A DNA stretch of 64,000 bases. Origin: Priapulus caudatus (taxonomy: Eukaryota > Priapulida > Priapulimorpha > Priapulimorphida > Priapulidae). How positions within the stretch are numbered: the stretch's first letter is position 1; each line of letters opens with the position of its first letter. The position numbers and the translations under genes are program-made. The notes under the pieces are model-generated. The model was not told the DNA's origin. It saw only the letters and a list, made by a program, of their open reading frames with translations, and made no database searches. The stretch is taken from positions 258,764 through 322,763 of the forward strand of contig NW_014577134.1 in assembly GCF_000485595.1 (NCBI RefSeq). The letters are read 5' to 3'. Shown here one piece after another: positions 47,461 to 59,598 of this stretch.

Positions 47461-48406
47461 CGTTTAATCAAAATTGTTATTGGATAGCGTAGGGATTAAC
47501 TAGTTAATACACGCCTAGATCTATACTACGTACATGTATTTGTATGCACTGTAGTCATTGCGTACAGAGTGCATAAATTACGGAATGTGTAGAATGTTTA
47601 TAAGTGATGCGATTTATTACTTGTAAATTATTTGTTCGCGCAATTGCACTGACGTCTTTCCACCGGTCTAATATCACAAATCTCATATGATTGAAAATGT
47701 GTGCCTTTCTAAATTTGCCATATGTAAATAGGTAGGTTATGCTCACGCATATTATGGCATAAATTGGTAAACCACTGTGTGTCGAGTTGTAGTGTTCACG
47801 CACAGGAAACGTGTGCGCGAGAACAAACGGCTCAACAACGAAGTAATGGTTTTTATTAGTGAATCATTAAAGATATATCTCATGTACGTGCTAATAAGAT
47901 GTTAGTGTCATCGTTGGCGGTCGTTCCCGTTTGCCACGTCGGCATCGGATTTGCGCGATCTGTGCGCAGCTAGTGTTTTGTCGAAACTGACCCTTTTCAC
48001 CCTCAAAACTAACAGAGCTTCGTTCGATATCTCGTATTTGAGCGGCCTATAAATAAATCTGTCGTCGTTTATAAACGTAGGAGTCCTTGGGGTTCTCATG
48101 TTCTGCTCCAAGGTTGTGTACAATCGGCGCGAACTTCTTCCGAAAGAGAAACCTTTAACATTGCGTTTTTCTCGAGTTTGCTACTAGCAGTGAGGTCTTT
48201 CGTCTGCGCCAGCTCATCAAATATCTCGTTCACCAGGACGCAGCCGCGTGGGCGAGCCTTGTGTGAATGTCCTTCTACCTTCGCGCACGCATAGTTGCTC
48301 CCTTCAATGTGAGCACGTGCATCGTGATAACACAGATCTTTGCTCAAAAGTGAATTGACGGCTCGCCCGCCAGTCGCGCATGCGTACATGGGGTCCAACA
48401 GCGCAG

Positions 48407-51252
48407 CGGGCCACGTTCTGAAGGGCCACGTTTTGACGGGCCACGTACTGCCGGGCCACGTTCTGCTGGGCCACGTTCTGACGGGCCACGTTCTGCCGGG
48501 CCACGAACTGCCAGGCCACGTACTGCCGGGCCACGTTCTGCCGGGCCACGTTCTGCCGGGCCACGTTCTGACGGGCGACGTTCGGACGGGCCACGTTCTG
48601 GCGGGTCACGTTCTGACAGGCGACGTTCGGACGGGCCACGTTCTGGCGGGCCACGTTTTGACGGGCCACGTTCTGCCGGGTCACGTTCTGCCGGGTCACG
48701 TTCTGACGGGCCACGTTCGGACGGGCCACGTTCTGGCGGGCCACGTTTTGACGGGCCACGCTCTGCCGGGTCAAGTAGTGCCGGGCCACGTCTGACGGGC
48801 CACGTCTGACGGGCCACGTTCTGCCGGGTCACGTTCTGATGGGCCATGTACTGCCGGGCCACGTTCTGACTGGTCACGTTCTGCCGGGTCACGTTCTGAC
48901 GGGCCACGTTCTGACGGGCCACGTCTGATGGGCCACGTTCTGCCGGGTCACGTTCTGACGGGCCACGTCTGACGGGCCACGTCTGACGGGCCACGTTCTG
49001 CCGGGTCACGTTCTGATGGGCCATGTACTGCCGGGCCACGTTCTGACGGGCTACGTTCTGCTCGGTCACGAACTGCCGGGCCACGTTCTGACGGGTCACG
49101 TTTTGACGGGCCACATTCTGGCAGGCCACGTTCTGGTGGACCACGTTCTGACGGGCCACGTTCTGTGGGGCCACGTTCTGACGGGCCACGTTGTGACTGG
49201 CTACGTTCTGACGGGATTACGTTCTGGCGGGCCACGTTCTGACGGGCTACGTTCTGGCGGGCGACGTTCTGACTGGTGACATTCTGACAAGCGACGTTCT
49301 GACGGGCTACGTTTTGGCAGACCACGTTGTGATGGGCTACGTTCTGACGGGCCACGTTCTGGCGGGCCACGTTCTGAAGGGCTACGTTCTCGTTCTGACG
49401 GGCTACGTTCTGGCGGGAGACGTTCTGACGGGCTACGTTCTGGCAGGCGACGTTCTGACGGGCTACGTTCTGCCGGGGCACATTCTGCCGGGTCACGTTC
49501 TGACGGGCCACGTTCTGCCGGGTCACGTTCTGACGGGCCACGTTCTGCCGGGTCACGTTCTGACGGGCCACGTTCTGCCGAGTCACGTTCTGGCGGACTA
49601 TGTTCTGACGGGCCACGTTCTGTGGGGCCACGTTCTGACTGGCTACGTTCTGGCGGGCCACGTTCTGACGAGTTTACGTTCTGGCGGGCCACGTTCTGAC
49701 GGGCTACGTTCTGGCGGGCGACGTTCTGACGGGTGACATTCTGACGGGCGACGTTCTGACCGGCTACGTTTTGGCAGGACCACGTTGTGACGGGCTACGT
49801 TCTGACGAGCCACGTTCTGGCGGGCCACGTTCTGAAGAGCTACGTTCTGGTGGGCCACGTTGTGACGGGCTACATTCTGGCGGGCGACGTTCTGACGGGT
49901 GACATTCTGACGGGCGACGTTCTGACCGGCTACGTTTTGGCAGACCACGTTGTGACGGGCTACGTTCTGACGAGCCACGTTCTGGCGGGCCACGTTCTGA
50001 AGAGCTACGTTCTGGTGGCCCACGTTGTGACGGGCTACATTCTGGCGGGCCACGTTCTGACGGGCTACGTTCTGGCGGGTGACGTTCTGACGGGCTACGT
50101 TCTGGCGGGCGACGTTCTGACGGGTGACATTCTGACGGGCGACGTTCTGACCGGCTACGTTTTGGCAGACCACGTTGTGATGGGCTACGTTCTGACGGGC
50201 CACGTTCTGGCGGGCCACGTTCTGACGGGCTACGTTCTGGCGGGCGACGTTCTGACGGGTGACATTCTGACGGGCGACGTTCTGACCGGCTACGTTTTGG
50301 CAGACCACGTTGTGATGGGCTACGTTCTGACGAGCCACGTTCTGGCGGGCCACGTTCTAAAGGGCTACGTTCTGGTGGCCCACGTTGTGACGGGCTACGT
50401 TCTGGTGGGCCACGTTGTGACGGGCTACGTTCTGGTGGGCCACGTTGTGCCGGGCTACGTTCTGGCGGGCGACGTTCTGATGGGCGATGTTCTGACGGGC
50501 GATGCTCTGACGGGCAACGTTCTGACGGGCTACATTGTGGCAGGCCACGTTCTGACGGGCCACGTTCTGACGGGCTACGTTCTGGCGGGCCACGTTCTGA
50601 CGGGCTACGTTCTGGCGGGCCACGTACTGACGGGCTACGTTTTTGCGGTCCACGTTCTGACGGGCGATGTTCTAGCGGGCCACGTTCTAGCAGGCCACGT
50701 TCTGACGGGCCACGTTCTGGCGGGCCACGTTCTAATGGGGCACGTTCTAATGGGCCACGTTCTAGCGGGCCACATTCTGATGGGCCACGTTCAAGCGGGC
50801 CACGTTCTAGCGGGCCAGGTTCTGATGGGCCACATTCAAGCGGGCCACGTTCTAGCGGGCTACATTCTGATGGGCCACGTTCAAGCGGGCCACGTTCTAG
50901 CGGGCCACGTTCTGACGAGCCACGTTCTGACGGGCCACGTTCTGACGGGCCACGTTCTGACGGGCCACGTTCTGGCAGACCACGTTCTGACGGGCCACGT
51001 TATGCCAGGTCACGTTCGGACGGGCCACGTACTGCCGGGTCATGTACTGCCGGGCCACGTTTTGACGGGCCACGTTCTGCCGGGTCACGTACTGGCGGGC
51101 CACGTTCTGCCGGGTCACGTTCTGACGGGCCACGTTCTGCCGGGTCACGTTCTGACGGGCCACGTTCTGCCGGGTCACGTTCTGACGGGCCACGTTCTGA
51201 CGGGCCATGTTCTGACGGGCCACGTTCTGTAGGGCCACGTACTGCCGGGCCG
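48407..51252. repeat. 15-bp minisatellite array, about 190 units
   Basis: The unit is close to GGGCCACGTTCTGAC, with frequent variants (GGCTACG, GGCGACG, GGTCACG, CCGGG) and occasional 14-bp units in the left third. Local higher-order structure exists: a unit with TTTTGGCAG recurs at about 49313, 49769, 49935, 50160 and 50295. Because 15 is a multiple of 3 and few units contain stops, very long frames appear: up to 481 codons of VLTGH-type pentapeptides on + and ARQNV- or SERGP-type on minus. There are no flanking start, splice or domain signals, so I treat these as artefacts. The right edge joins module A directly. Confidence 0.97.
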
Positions 51253-52400
51253 CAAATTTTTTTTTTTCAAAACGGTGTAACATATAGCATGCATATAGGA
51301 ATAATTTAGCGCCACCTGATTGGCTGCTTCGATTTGCTTTGACTGAAGAAACCCTTCAAAACAAGAGAACAAACGCCATTTGTAAATGTTTGTTTTGGTT
51401 TATGACTGCTAGTAAGTAAGTTTTCTAATGTATTTTCCATGAAAAACACATATAATATCACTATAATCGCAATTCTTTGTGCAAATGTGTTATTTTCATC
51501 TCAATCTTAAACTGTGTACGTCACGAATTTCGAGCACCAGCAAGTAGTATATTTGTGTGTTATTTGTACAAAATAAAATGTGTGAAAATACAATTAGTGT
51601 TTCTGTTTACTTTTCATGCTTATATACCTTCTTTATACCCCTAATTTGCCGGTGCATTCGATGTAAACAAACGCTCGACTTAAACACAACCGCCATTTTC
51701 GAAAGCTCTTGCGTAGCGCCCAGACGCAGCTAGCCGATAGGCGAACATTTGCGGGAAACTAGGCACTCGCGAAATTAATTCACAAATAACATTTCGCAGT
51801 TTTAATAATAATTTTTCAAACATAATACACATGAACATATATTATTAATTTTTCCTATATTCTATATTCAATATAGCTAACACGATTCAAAACAGAAACT
51901 GTTTGGGCACCACTTTGTGCACCATACACAAATCACGATGACATCGACCACAGCAACCAGTGCAGCAACCGAGAGACGCCAGTATCTGTACAGTACTAGG
52001 TAAATAGTGTTAATAACACTAATTCAAATCGTCAAGATTTTTTCAAATTTAACCAACGTAAAAACATTTTTATCAGGTGAGAGTTTGAGGATATATTTAG
52101 TAACGTTAGTACTAACTTTTGATGTAAAGAAATTACAAAAATAAGGTTTCAACTATAAATTTCAGGAGATTCGTGACGTAGACACTTTAAGTTATGAGAC
52201 GGTCTGAGCTTATAGCTGCCGAGTTTGGTTTAGTTAGGAAATGATCTGCGTATCGTTCTGCGTATACGGCAGTATTAACAGGCATCAGGATATGTAGTGT
52301 ATATACGCAATACGTTTTTGTTCTACTTTCTGTTTATGTTCGTGGACCGATTAGTTTACGTTTCAGCTGACCTCAGGGTTAAACACTAAGCTACTGCGGC
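51253..52400. mobile_element. Module A and flank: right side of the minisatellite-bearing element
   Basis: Immediately after the array: a T run, CAAAACGGTGTAACAT, an AATTTAGCGCC...GATTGGCTGC stretch (to about 51330), then a roughly 190-bp stretch containing GAGAACAAACGCCATTTGTAAA and ATGAAAAACACA. The first part recurs inverted at 54885-54957 and direct at 58018-58075. The second recurs at 56575-56790 (direct), 57690-57925 and 58340-58570 (both inverted). The part at 52185-52390 recurs inverted at 58130-58345. No transposase frame is seen, so a non-autonomous element or its remnants is inferred. Confidence 0.75.
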
Positions 52401-52957
52401 ATTCACGCCCCAGTGTGGAATACGGCGGCACACGAAAAGTTAAAGACACTGAAAATCTGCGGCATAATTTTAAAGACACGGAAAATCTTATAATTGCTTG
52501 ATTTAGTTCAATGGGAGTAATACCACATTTGTGGGTATAGCCACCAATTTATGGGGGTCACCAGTGTGGAATATAGGCAGGAATATATTAACAGGCATTT
52601 GGTTTAGTTGGTTTATATTTACTTAGGTATGCAGCTCTAGACACATCAATGTCATAGCAGACATGTTTATAAATTATATAGTACAGCAATGTAGGCCTAC
52701 ATATGCGCTACATGCACGTTGCAGAAACGGCATCATATTTGGGTTAATTCACTCAAACCCATGTTGTTTCAAAGAAAACATACTAAAAAACTACTTTAAC
52801 CTAACTTACAGAAAGTTGCCAAATTCCAGATGAGACGGGATACCAGAGAAGTGTTGCCGAAAGGAGGTGTTGATCCTAACCGCTGAGCGGAAATCTTGCG
52901 TGTAGTTTCGCGGCAAGGCGCACGCGACCGCGGCAACGTCCTACGACAGTATGCAGC

Positions 52958-53020
52958 GCTGCCAGCTATGGATCCGTGCGCCAAATCCATAGGTCGGCGC
53001 ACGCATCCATAGCTGCCAGC
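52958..53020. repeat. Hairpin-forming inverted repeat
   Basis: Arms of 25 bp (GCTGCCAGCTATGGAT... and its near reverse complement, two mismatches) surround a 13-bp spacer that itself repeats part of the arm (ATCCATAGG). Confidence 0.85.
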
Positions 53021-53914
53021 AAACAGTCCGGAATTTTAGCGGGGGACACAGAGGGCAGACATTTGGGACGTGGGAGGAACTCGCGACTTAGATGGGGGGT
53101 CGTACAGATGGGGGGGGGAGAGCGAAGCTTGTGATTTCCCCGTGGTTCCATTTGCGTGTGGTCTTAGGCGTTTTCACTATAAGTTCCAAACATAAAAAGT
53201 TGCAAACATAATACAAATCGGACCATTATTTCATGGAAAATTTCATAAAATAGTACGCTGATTGTGCGCCCAGTTACCTTTTTTAAATCATACGCTGTTT
53301 AAGAATGGGCATTTGCTGCATTTCTGCATTGCTGCTGCAGCTCCGCCCACTTTAAAAATATACTGCTAGCATTGTGGCAGTGGTATCCTGAGTGTACGAA
53401 CGAGTTAGTATTTTGATTTCCGATTTTCGATTATAGCAGTAAGGCGAAAGTGCAGCATTTCAATACACCTTTCTTCATTAGCATTATATATAGTATCTAA
53501 TCATTTGCTGAGAGCTTCTTTTTGTATATATAAACAATTAATACATTATGTGGCATCTCTATCATCTATGTGACTTTGCCTTATATCATATGCACCCCTA
53601 GTCCGCAAATGCAGACGTTATAACTGCGCTTTGCTAATGTCAGGGACTCAGGGTGCGGGTTTATCATCACCCCCATTAGAGGCATTACTGGGGTCTGCGT
53701 CGGCTCGTACTAATGCACCCCTACCACTACAATCTCCCACTGCCATTGTCATTGTCATGCAGTATCAGGAACTAGCTAGAGTAAATTGCTTGCTATATAT
53801 AAGCAGGGCTTGTCTAGTATAGGGGTATTCTAACCCTAGCAATACCGTTTCTTGGAGCTATCACTCAGGGTGATACAATTGTATCCACAGTGGCCACACT
53901 ACTATAAGTACTAG

Positions 53915-53968
53915 CACTACTACTACTACTACTACTAGTTACTACTATATAGTACTAGAGCTACTACT
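53915..53968. repeat. (ACT)n trinucleotide repeat
   Basis: ACT repeats interrupted by TATAGTACTAGAG. Confidence 0.85.
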
Positions 53969-54447
53969 ACTATAACCCGACTAGGCTGTGTCAGTGTCAC
54001 TAACGTCAATATACAGCCTGACATCCATCCATTGGAAAATCTTGTACCTCTACAAAAACTGCCAAACAATTACGTATATCTCAAATAAAATAATCATCTA
54101 AGCATTTCTGCCTTGTATTGTATTAAATATAACCATCACTTTATAGTATTCCAGCGTTGTTATTAAAAGTAATACCTCAGTTCGCTGTGCACAGTGTAAA
54201 TTTGAAGAGCCGAAATTTCAAGCAACCGCCATCGCCATGTTTGCATTGCGCATGCTTTTGCTGCTGCATGCTTTTGCTGAGTTGGTGCTGGATGCAGTTT
54301 GGGGGGTTATAGATAGACTGGTACACGTTGCTACACTGCTACACTGAAGTTCGCCACTACACCGTGTGGAACTGTCGAGCTGGTACGAGTCTAGCCGTTA
54401 GGCCGGTTATAGGCGGTTAGCGCCAGCCGCCCGTGCTGCACAGGATA

Positions 54448-54575
54448 CGAGGCTATATGCATATAGACTGGTACCCGTCGACAGTTCGACACGCTACACT
54501 ACGTGAGTGTAGCGAAGGATATATGCCGGAGTGAAGGTGGCGAACGGGTGCCAGTCTACTATGCATATAGCCTCG
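54448..54575. mobile_element. Nested inverted-repeat element
   Basis: The outer arm CGAGGCTATATGCATATAGA at 54448 and the following bases pair with 54543-54575 over about 30 bp. An inner hairpin CGCTACACT-ACGTG-AGTGTAGCG lies at 54492-54514. It may be a short MITE or the centre of a larger one. Confidence 0.7.
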
Positions 54576-54884
54576 TTGCGCCATCTATCGCACGCCATAT
54601 GTACGAGACTGATGTACACTCATGTACAGTACAGTCATGTGAACAAAAAAGTGAAAGTGCGTTTTTTACAGGAAACAAAGTGCGCCGACTAGCCAAAAAT
54701 GTTGTACGAGCATTTCTAGCAAATGTCTAGCTACCTGCATGGGTAGTGAAACCCGTCGTGGAATCGCCAGAACTGCTAAACGCACCGATTATACGGCTTT
54801 CGTGTATACCCAAAGGGACCCGGGTAAGGTGTTGGAAAGAGTGCAGCGAAATTGTGTTAGTCTGCCGCTACGATATCTGGGCTG

Positions 54885-55020
54885 CCAATCGTCCAGCCAA
54901 TCAGAAGGCGCTAAATTCTTTCGATGTTATACCGTTTTGGGAAAAAAATTTCGCTGCCGGGCCACGTTTTGACGGGCCACGTTCTGGCGGGGTTCTGACA
55001 GGCCACGTTTTGGCGGGCTA
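54885..55020. mobile_element. Inverted module A joined to a short stretch of the 15-bp array
   Basis: 54885-54954 is the reverse complement of 51255-51325 (AGCCAATCAG, GGCGCTAAATT, ATACCGTTTTGG, A run). It is followed at 54955-55020 by four or five 15-bp units in the same orientation as the large array. Module A therefore lies on the left of the array here and, inverted, on the right at 51.25 kb. This is the structure expected if the array sits between inverted A modules in an intact element. Confidence 0.8.
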
Positions 55021-55547
55021 GGTGTTTGTCACTGAGAAGCGACGGGGCGAGCGCATCTCAGGTTGAGACGTGAGTTGGGGAAGTGACATTGCCATTGACA
55101 GTACCGACTGCGTCTTCATGCGCGTCGCTTATCTGGCACGACATTTTGAGCATGCCAGCATAGCCGACGCGATTATTCGGCTGATTTATGCCAACGGCTA
55201 GAAGGCCGTGGCCCATCACATGTTCGAAAGCGTTAATTAATTGGACACGTGCAGTTCCAACGCCGCTCTCTGGCAGTGTGCACGGTCTTAGTGATTTTCT
55301 ACCTAATAATTTTAGTGATGTACTTCTCACCGCTATCGATACATGAGCTATATATAACGGGTTGCGCGTAAACGGTTTTACAAATGATACGAGCCACGGT
55401 TGGTTTGTTTACCACGGTGAATTTCAGTCTATTAGTACGATGACAACCCCGTTGTTGTATAATCTTATACTTGTTGACTGTTAGTTGTTCCCAATGGTTT
55501 CGCATCTAATTGTTGCAGAACCTCTTTTACACTTTACAACTCGCACA

Positions 55548-56065
55548 CTGTACACCACCATCCCGCAGTGTACTAACCTCTAACAAAGTACACCACCTTC
55601 CCGCAGTGTACTAACCTCTAACAAAGTACACCACTCTCCCGCAGTGTACTAACCTCTAACAAAGTACATCACCCCGCACCTCCCGCAGTGTAGCTAACCT
55701 ATAATCAAAGTACCGCCACCCGGCGTCCCGCAGTGTACTAACGCTCTAACAAAGACACCACCTTTCCCAGGGCAGTGTACTAATCTCGGAACATATGTAG
55801 CAACCACTTCCGCAGTGTACTAACCTCGTAACACAGTAAGCGGCACACTCCAACCGCAGGTAGCTAACCTCTACAAGACAGCCATCGTTCCCGCAGTGAT
55901 ACTAATCCGACATAGTACACAACCCTCGCGCAGTGTACAATCCTCTAACAAAGTACACCACCCTCGGGACCGCAGTGTACTACCTCGAAACAAAGTACAC
56001 CACCCCTCCGCAGTGTACTAACCATAACAAGTAGCGCCACCTCCCACAGTGTACTTAGCTCGATT
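55548..56065. repeat. 38-bp minisatellite, error-rich
   Basis: About 13 units of TACACCACCCTCCCGCAGTG + TACTAACCTCTAACAAAG. The first three are clean and exactly 38 bp apart; later ones carry many small insertions and deletions, which suggests unpolished sequence. Confidence 0.9.
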
Positions 56066-56494
56066 CCCAAACGACGCCACCCCCGAGTCTGTTAAACGCC
56101 CGCAACTACACAGGCGCGCCGCCATTCATACTAAAGCATCACTGCGTACATACACTTATTCTCTCTCACCGAACTAATACCTATCAAAATGAAAATCGCA
56201 ACGCATCAGAGCTTAACCCCATGGCGACAGGCCCAGCCGAGCCCCGCCCCTGCGCTCGCCCCACCGGCCGTCTCCACAACAGAACAACATGTGCCGCTTT
56301 CTCCATGCAGACCCGTTATTCCCACAGTGAAGCCATCATCCCTCTATGCAAATGCTCTATCCCGACAGTAAGGCAAGATGGGGTAGTTGTCGTATCATGT
56401 ATGACATATTATGTACCCGAGTACATATAATGTATACACAATGTACCTGACCAATGTTGTTTCTACATAACGTGACCGCTGGCGCTCCATAAAT

Positions 56495-58000
56495 GTACCC
56501 AGGCGGGAAGCGTCTATTTTTTCCGTACCGAAAATGGCGTAAACGTCCTACACGGGTTCCGTCTTATTGCTGCTTTGATTTGGCTTTGACAGCAACAAAC
56601 CTTCAACCAAGAGAACAAACGCCCATTTGTAAAACATATTTGTTTTAGTTGCATCATCAGCAAGATAAGTAGAATTCTGATGTATTTCTATGAAAAACAC
56701 ACATTTTACTCATTCAATATAAAATATAGATGATCGACTTATAGATTACAGCAATTCTTTGTGTAATGTGTTATTTTCATCTTAATCTCAAGTTATGAGA
56801 GGGTTTGGGCTCTCGTAAGCACCGTACTACATCGTACGTATACGTAATCGTACTATAAGAGTAGCCCTTTCGCTGAATGTATCATATGTATTCGCTCCCG
56901 CTAATGTAATGTATTGCTACCCTGTATCGTTATTAAGAAAGTACATGAAAGCATTGGTTGTAGAAGACTTTACTACGTTGGGAAGCGATATGAAATAAAC
57001 ACCTTTGCAGATGCCAAAGATGAAGTAATACCCTATTTTCTATGTGCGGTATTATTTGTTTGTTTATTCACCTTCGTCTCTAATTGAACATGAATTAATT
57101 GGTGCAGATCTACTTCACATTTCTAGAGAACTGAAAGATCAATTTGGTAAATGGACTAGATTTTGCTGAAATAGTATCCATGGATATTGAAAGAATATTG
57201 ATAACTGTCTGAAATAATGACGTTTTTGAAAACACTCTGTAGATGTACCTGGTCTACGATTAAATCTAGTTGATGAAAATAATTTATGTATGAAAGTATG
57301 CATAATTTTTGAAGGCTATTAATTTTGCATCCAACATATAGAATTTTTCACTTAAATTGAATGAAGAGGGTAAAAAATAATGATCAGTTAATCAAAATCG
57401 AACACATATATGAATAGGGTTAGCATTGTTGTTGGGTACATTATTGTATCTATCTTTACCCCTCGGCTGCGACAGAGCGAAAGTAGACGGCGAATAATTC
57501 GGATCCCATATAACCTTTTTTATATGTTGGTGAGGGTTTATATTGGAATATGGTACAGAATAATAACGCCCTCATCAAGAAAAAATATAAAAAAGGTTAT
57601 ATGGGAGCAGAATTATTCGGTCTAACGACAAGGCTACTCTATAGTGCGGTAACGCATACGTACGTATGTAGTAAGTGTTACGAAAAGCCTAAAACCCTCT
57701 TATAACTTTGAGATTAAGATAAATAATAACAACAGTTACACAAAGAATTATGGGTGATCATTATTTATTATAATGAGTAAAATGTGTGTTTTTCATAGAA
57801 CAATACATGCAGAAAACGTTACTTATCTACTGATGATGAATAAACGCAATATTTACAAATGGCGTTTGTTCTCTTTGAAGGTTTGTTGCGTCAAAGAAAA
57901 ATCAAAGAAGCCAATCAGAGGACCCGTGTAGGAACGTTTACGAGCATTTGCGGACGAAAAAATAGACAGCAAAGGCGGAAGTCTAGTTCACACGTGGTAT
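56495..58000. mobile_element. Fold-back element with long inverted arms (about 1.5 kb)
   Basis: The left arm at about 56495-56875 and right arm at about 57635-57990 are reverse complements with moderate divergence. Both contain GTCTATTTTTTCGT-like, CTACACGGGT, AACAAACGCC, ATGAAAAACACACATTTTAC, CAATTCTTTGTGTAA and AGAGTAGCC words in mirrored order. The interior (56876-57634) has no recognisable transposase and includes a second, tighter hairpin at 57490-57625. The arms share sequence with module A next to the 15-bp array. Confidence 0.8.
57490..57625. repeat. Inner hairpin of the fold-back element
   Basis: GAATAATTCGGATCCCATAT-AACCTTTTTTATAT at the left pairs with ATAAAAAAGGTTATATGGGA...GAATTATTCGG at the right. 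Confidence 0.85.
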
Positions 58001-58004
58001 TGTC

Positions 58005-58600
58005 GTAAAAGCCGGAAATACGGTATAACATAGGAAAGAATTTTAGCCAGCCTTCTGATTGGCTTCGGAATTTGGCAAGCGATGTCAGCCTTCATGACTT
58101 GTAGCCAAAATCCGCGAGTTATCTACCAAAACGCCTGAGGTCAGCTGTAAGACTAATCGGTCCACGAACATAAAAACAGAAAGTCAGAACAAAAACGTAT
58201 TTGCCTATAGGCCGCCTACACTTGCATATCTTTTGATACCGTTAATTACTGCCGATACGCGGAACGAATTACGGATACGCAAATGCGTAATTATCATTTC
58301 CATAACTAAATCAAAACTCGGCAGCTATAAAGCCCAGACCCCTCTTCCATAACTTAAGATTAAGATGAAAATAACACATTTGCACAAAAGAATTCAATTA
58401 TAGTGATAATTATATGTTATATTAATGAGGTAAAAAATGTTTTTCATGAAAAATACATCAAGAAAACTTATTTTTGTCTTACTTTTATTGTTTATTTTAT
58501 TAAAACTTGTTATAAACCAAAAAAAACCATTTACAAATGGGCGGTTTGTTTATTCATCTTGTTTGAAGTTTCACGAGCATCTCGTACTGTTATCGCGTGG
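58005..58600. mobile_element. Further rearranged copy of module A and its flank
   Basis: 58018-58075 repeats the start of module A in direct orientation (CGGTATAACAT, TTCTGATTGGCTTCGG). 58130-58345 is an inverted, diverged copy of 52185-52390 (GGTCCACGAACATAAA, CAGAAAGT.AGAAC). 58340-58570 is an inverted copy of the AACAAACGCC/ATGAAAAACACA part. The cluster is therefore a mosaic of the same family. Confidence 0.7.
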
Positions 58601-58785
58601 TTCATATGCTACCCGCCGGACAGGTACGTTTAGTAAACACAGGGTACAATATATGCTGAGAGAGTACAGGTCTGGTATATCTTGTGTATACATATACGTA
58701 CCTCGGGGTACATATGCTGTAGTGACCTGATACGACAACGACCGGCCTTCACCACAGTAAGTCCCAACAATCAAAACCTGCCACC

Positions 58786-59340
58786 CCCACCCTGGTTCAC
58801 CCCGCTTTCCACAGTTGAGAGTCTTGTTTATAGTAAATCCCATACCCACAGTGAAACACCCTTCCTCGTCAGACTCCCCTCCTCCTTACAGTTAGGTAAA
58901 CTCTCATCAAGTGTAACCTATCTACCCTTCTGTGAACGCCCCTCCCTCGTGATAACTACCTTCTCAGGTGAAAATTCCCTCTCTACGGTGAAAATCTCTA
59001 TAGCCCGTGAAACTCCCCTCCCCCCTCGTGAAATCCCGACTATTTAGCTGTGACTACCCCTTCCTAGTAAGGTGAAATCATCATCTGTGAAATCGGCATC
59101 CCCCCTGGTGAAACCTGCTTCCTATAATGATATCCAGCATCGTATAACAATGAAGCATTGCTCACAAGAATAAAATCCACGCCCCGTCAAATGAAAGACC
59201 CCCTACCGCTATGTGGAAAAACCAACAGCACGCCGCTTTATGAAACATCTCTAACTCTGTGAAACGACCGTTCACTTTGGGCGAAATCTCTGCTCTTCCG
59301 CTACGTGAAGCGCCCGCCCGCCCTTCTACACGCGAAATTG
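58786..59340. repeat. Very degenerate GTGAAA/CCCCTCC repeat
   Basis: GTGAAA or close variants recur about every 20-25 bp, separated by C-rich words such as CTCCCCTCC. The unit is strongly decayed or the sequence is noisy. Confidence 0.6.
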
Positions 59341-59567
59341 ATCTTCCACCACACTTCCGGGGCAAGGGTTTTGTGTGAAGCCTAAATCACGCCTAATATG
59401 ATGGGCAACAGGTCGCATAGGGGGAAATGCGATCCGGAGTGCCGTGTAGCGGGTGTCTATGTTGACCGTGATCCATCGCAGGGCTGGACAACGCCAAAGC
59501 AGGTTGCCATTTTTGCGCGCGAGATATCGGCCGCACGGCGCTGTTATGTGCTGAAGGCGCTCCGAAC

Positions 59568-59598
59568 GAGGAGAGAGAGAGAGAGAGAGAGAGAGAGT
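59568..59598. repeat. (GA)n microsatellite
   Basis: About 30 bp of GA repeat. Confidence 0.95.

Larger units (their letters stand above)
43131..48406. other. Intergenic region without recognised gene
   Basis: Contains the telomere-like inverted-repeat element, a CA/TA microsatellite and a tandem duplication listed separately. Short frames such as 43527-43793 (+) and 47908-48398 (minus, in two frames) match no family I recognise. Confidence 0.5.

Noticed and set aside
47908-48398. Two minus-strand frames (71 and 100 codons) next to the 15-bp array
   Set aside because: Complex composition but no recognisable domain, and they lie in different frames. Possibly a decayed element fragment; not enough to annotate.
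48344-50353. Minus-strand frames of ARQNV and SERGP repeats up to 281 codons
   Set aside because: Same minisatellite, same reason. The resemblance to pentapeptide-repeat proteins is superficial, as the A(D/N)Lxx pattern is absent.
49787-51232. 481-codon + strand frame of VLTGH/VLAGH repeats
   Set aside because: It lies wholly in the 15-bp minisatellite; comparable frames exist on the other strand and in other phases, and there is no start context, splice site or domain.
55058-55330. Minus-strand 90-codon frame with non-repetitive composition (contains FEHVMGHGLLAVGINQPNNR)
   Set aside because: It looks more protein-like than most, and may be a fragment of a mobile-element or other gene, but no family was recognised and no splice or start evidence was found. 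A BLASTP search would decide.
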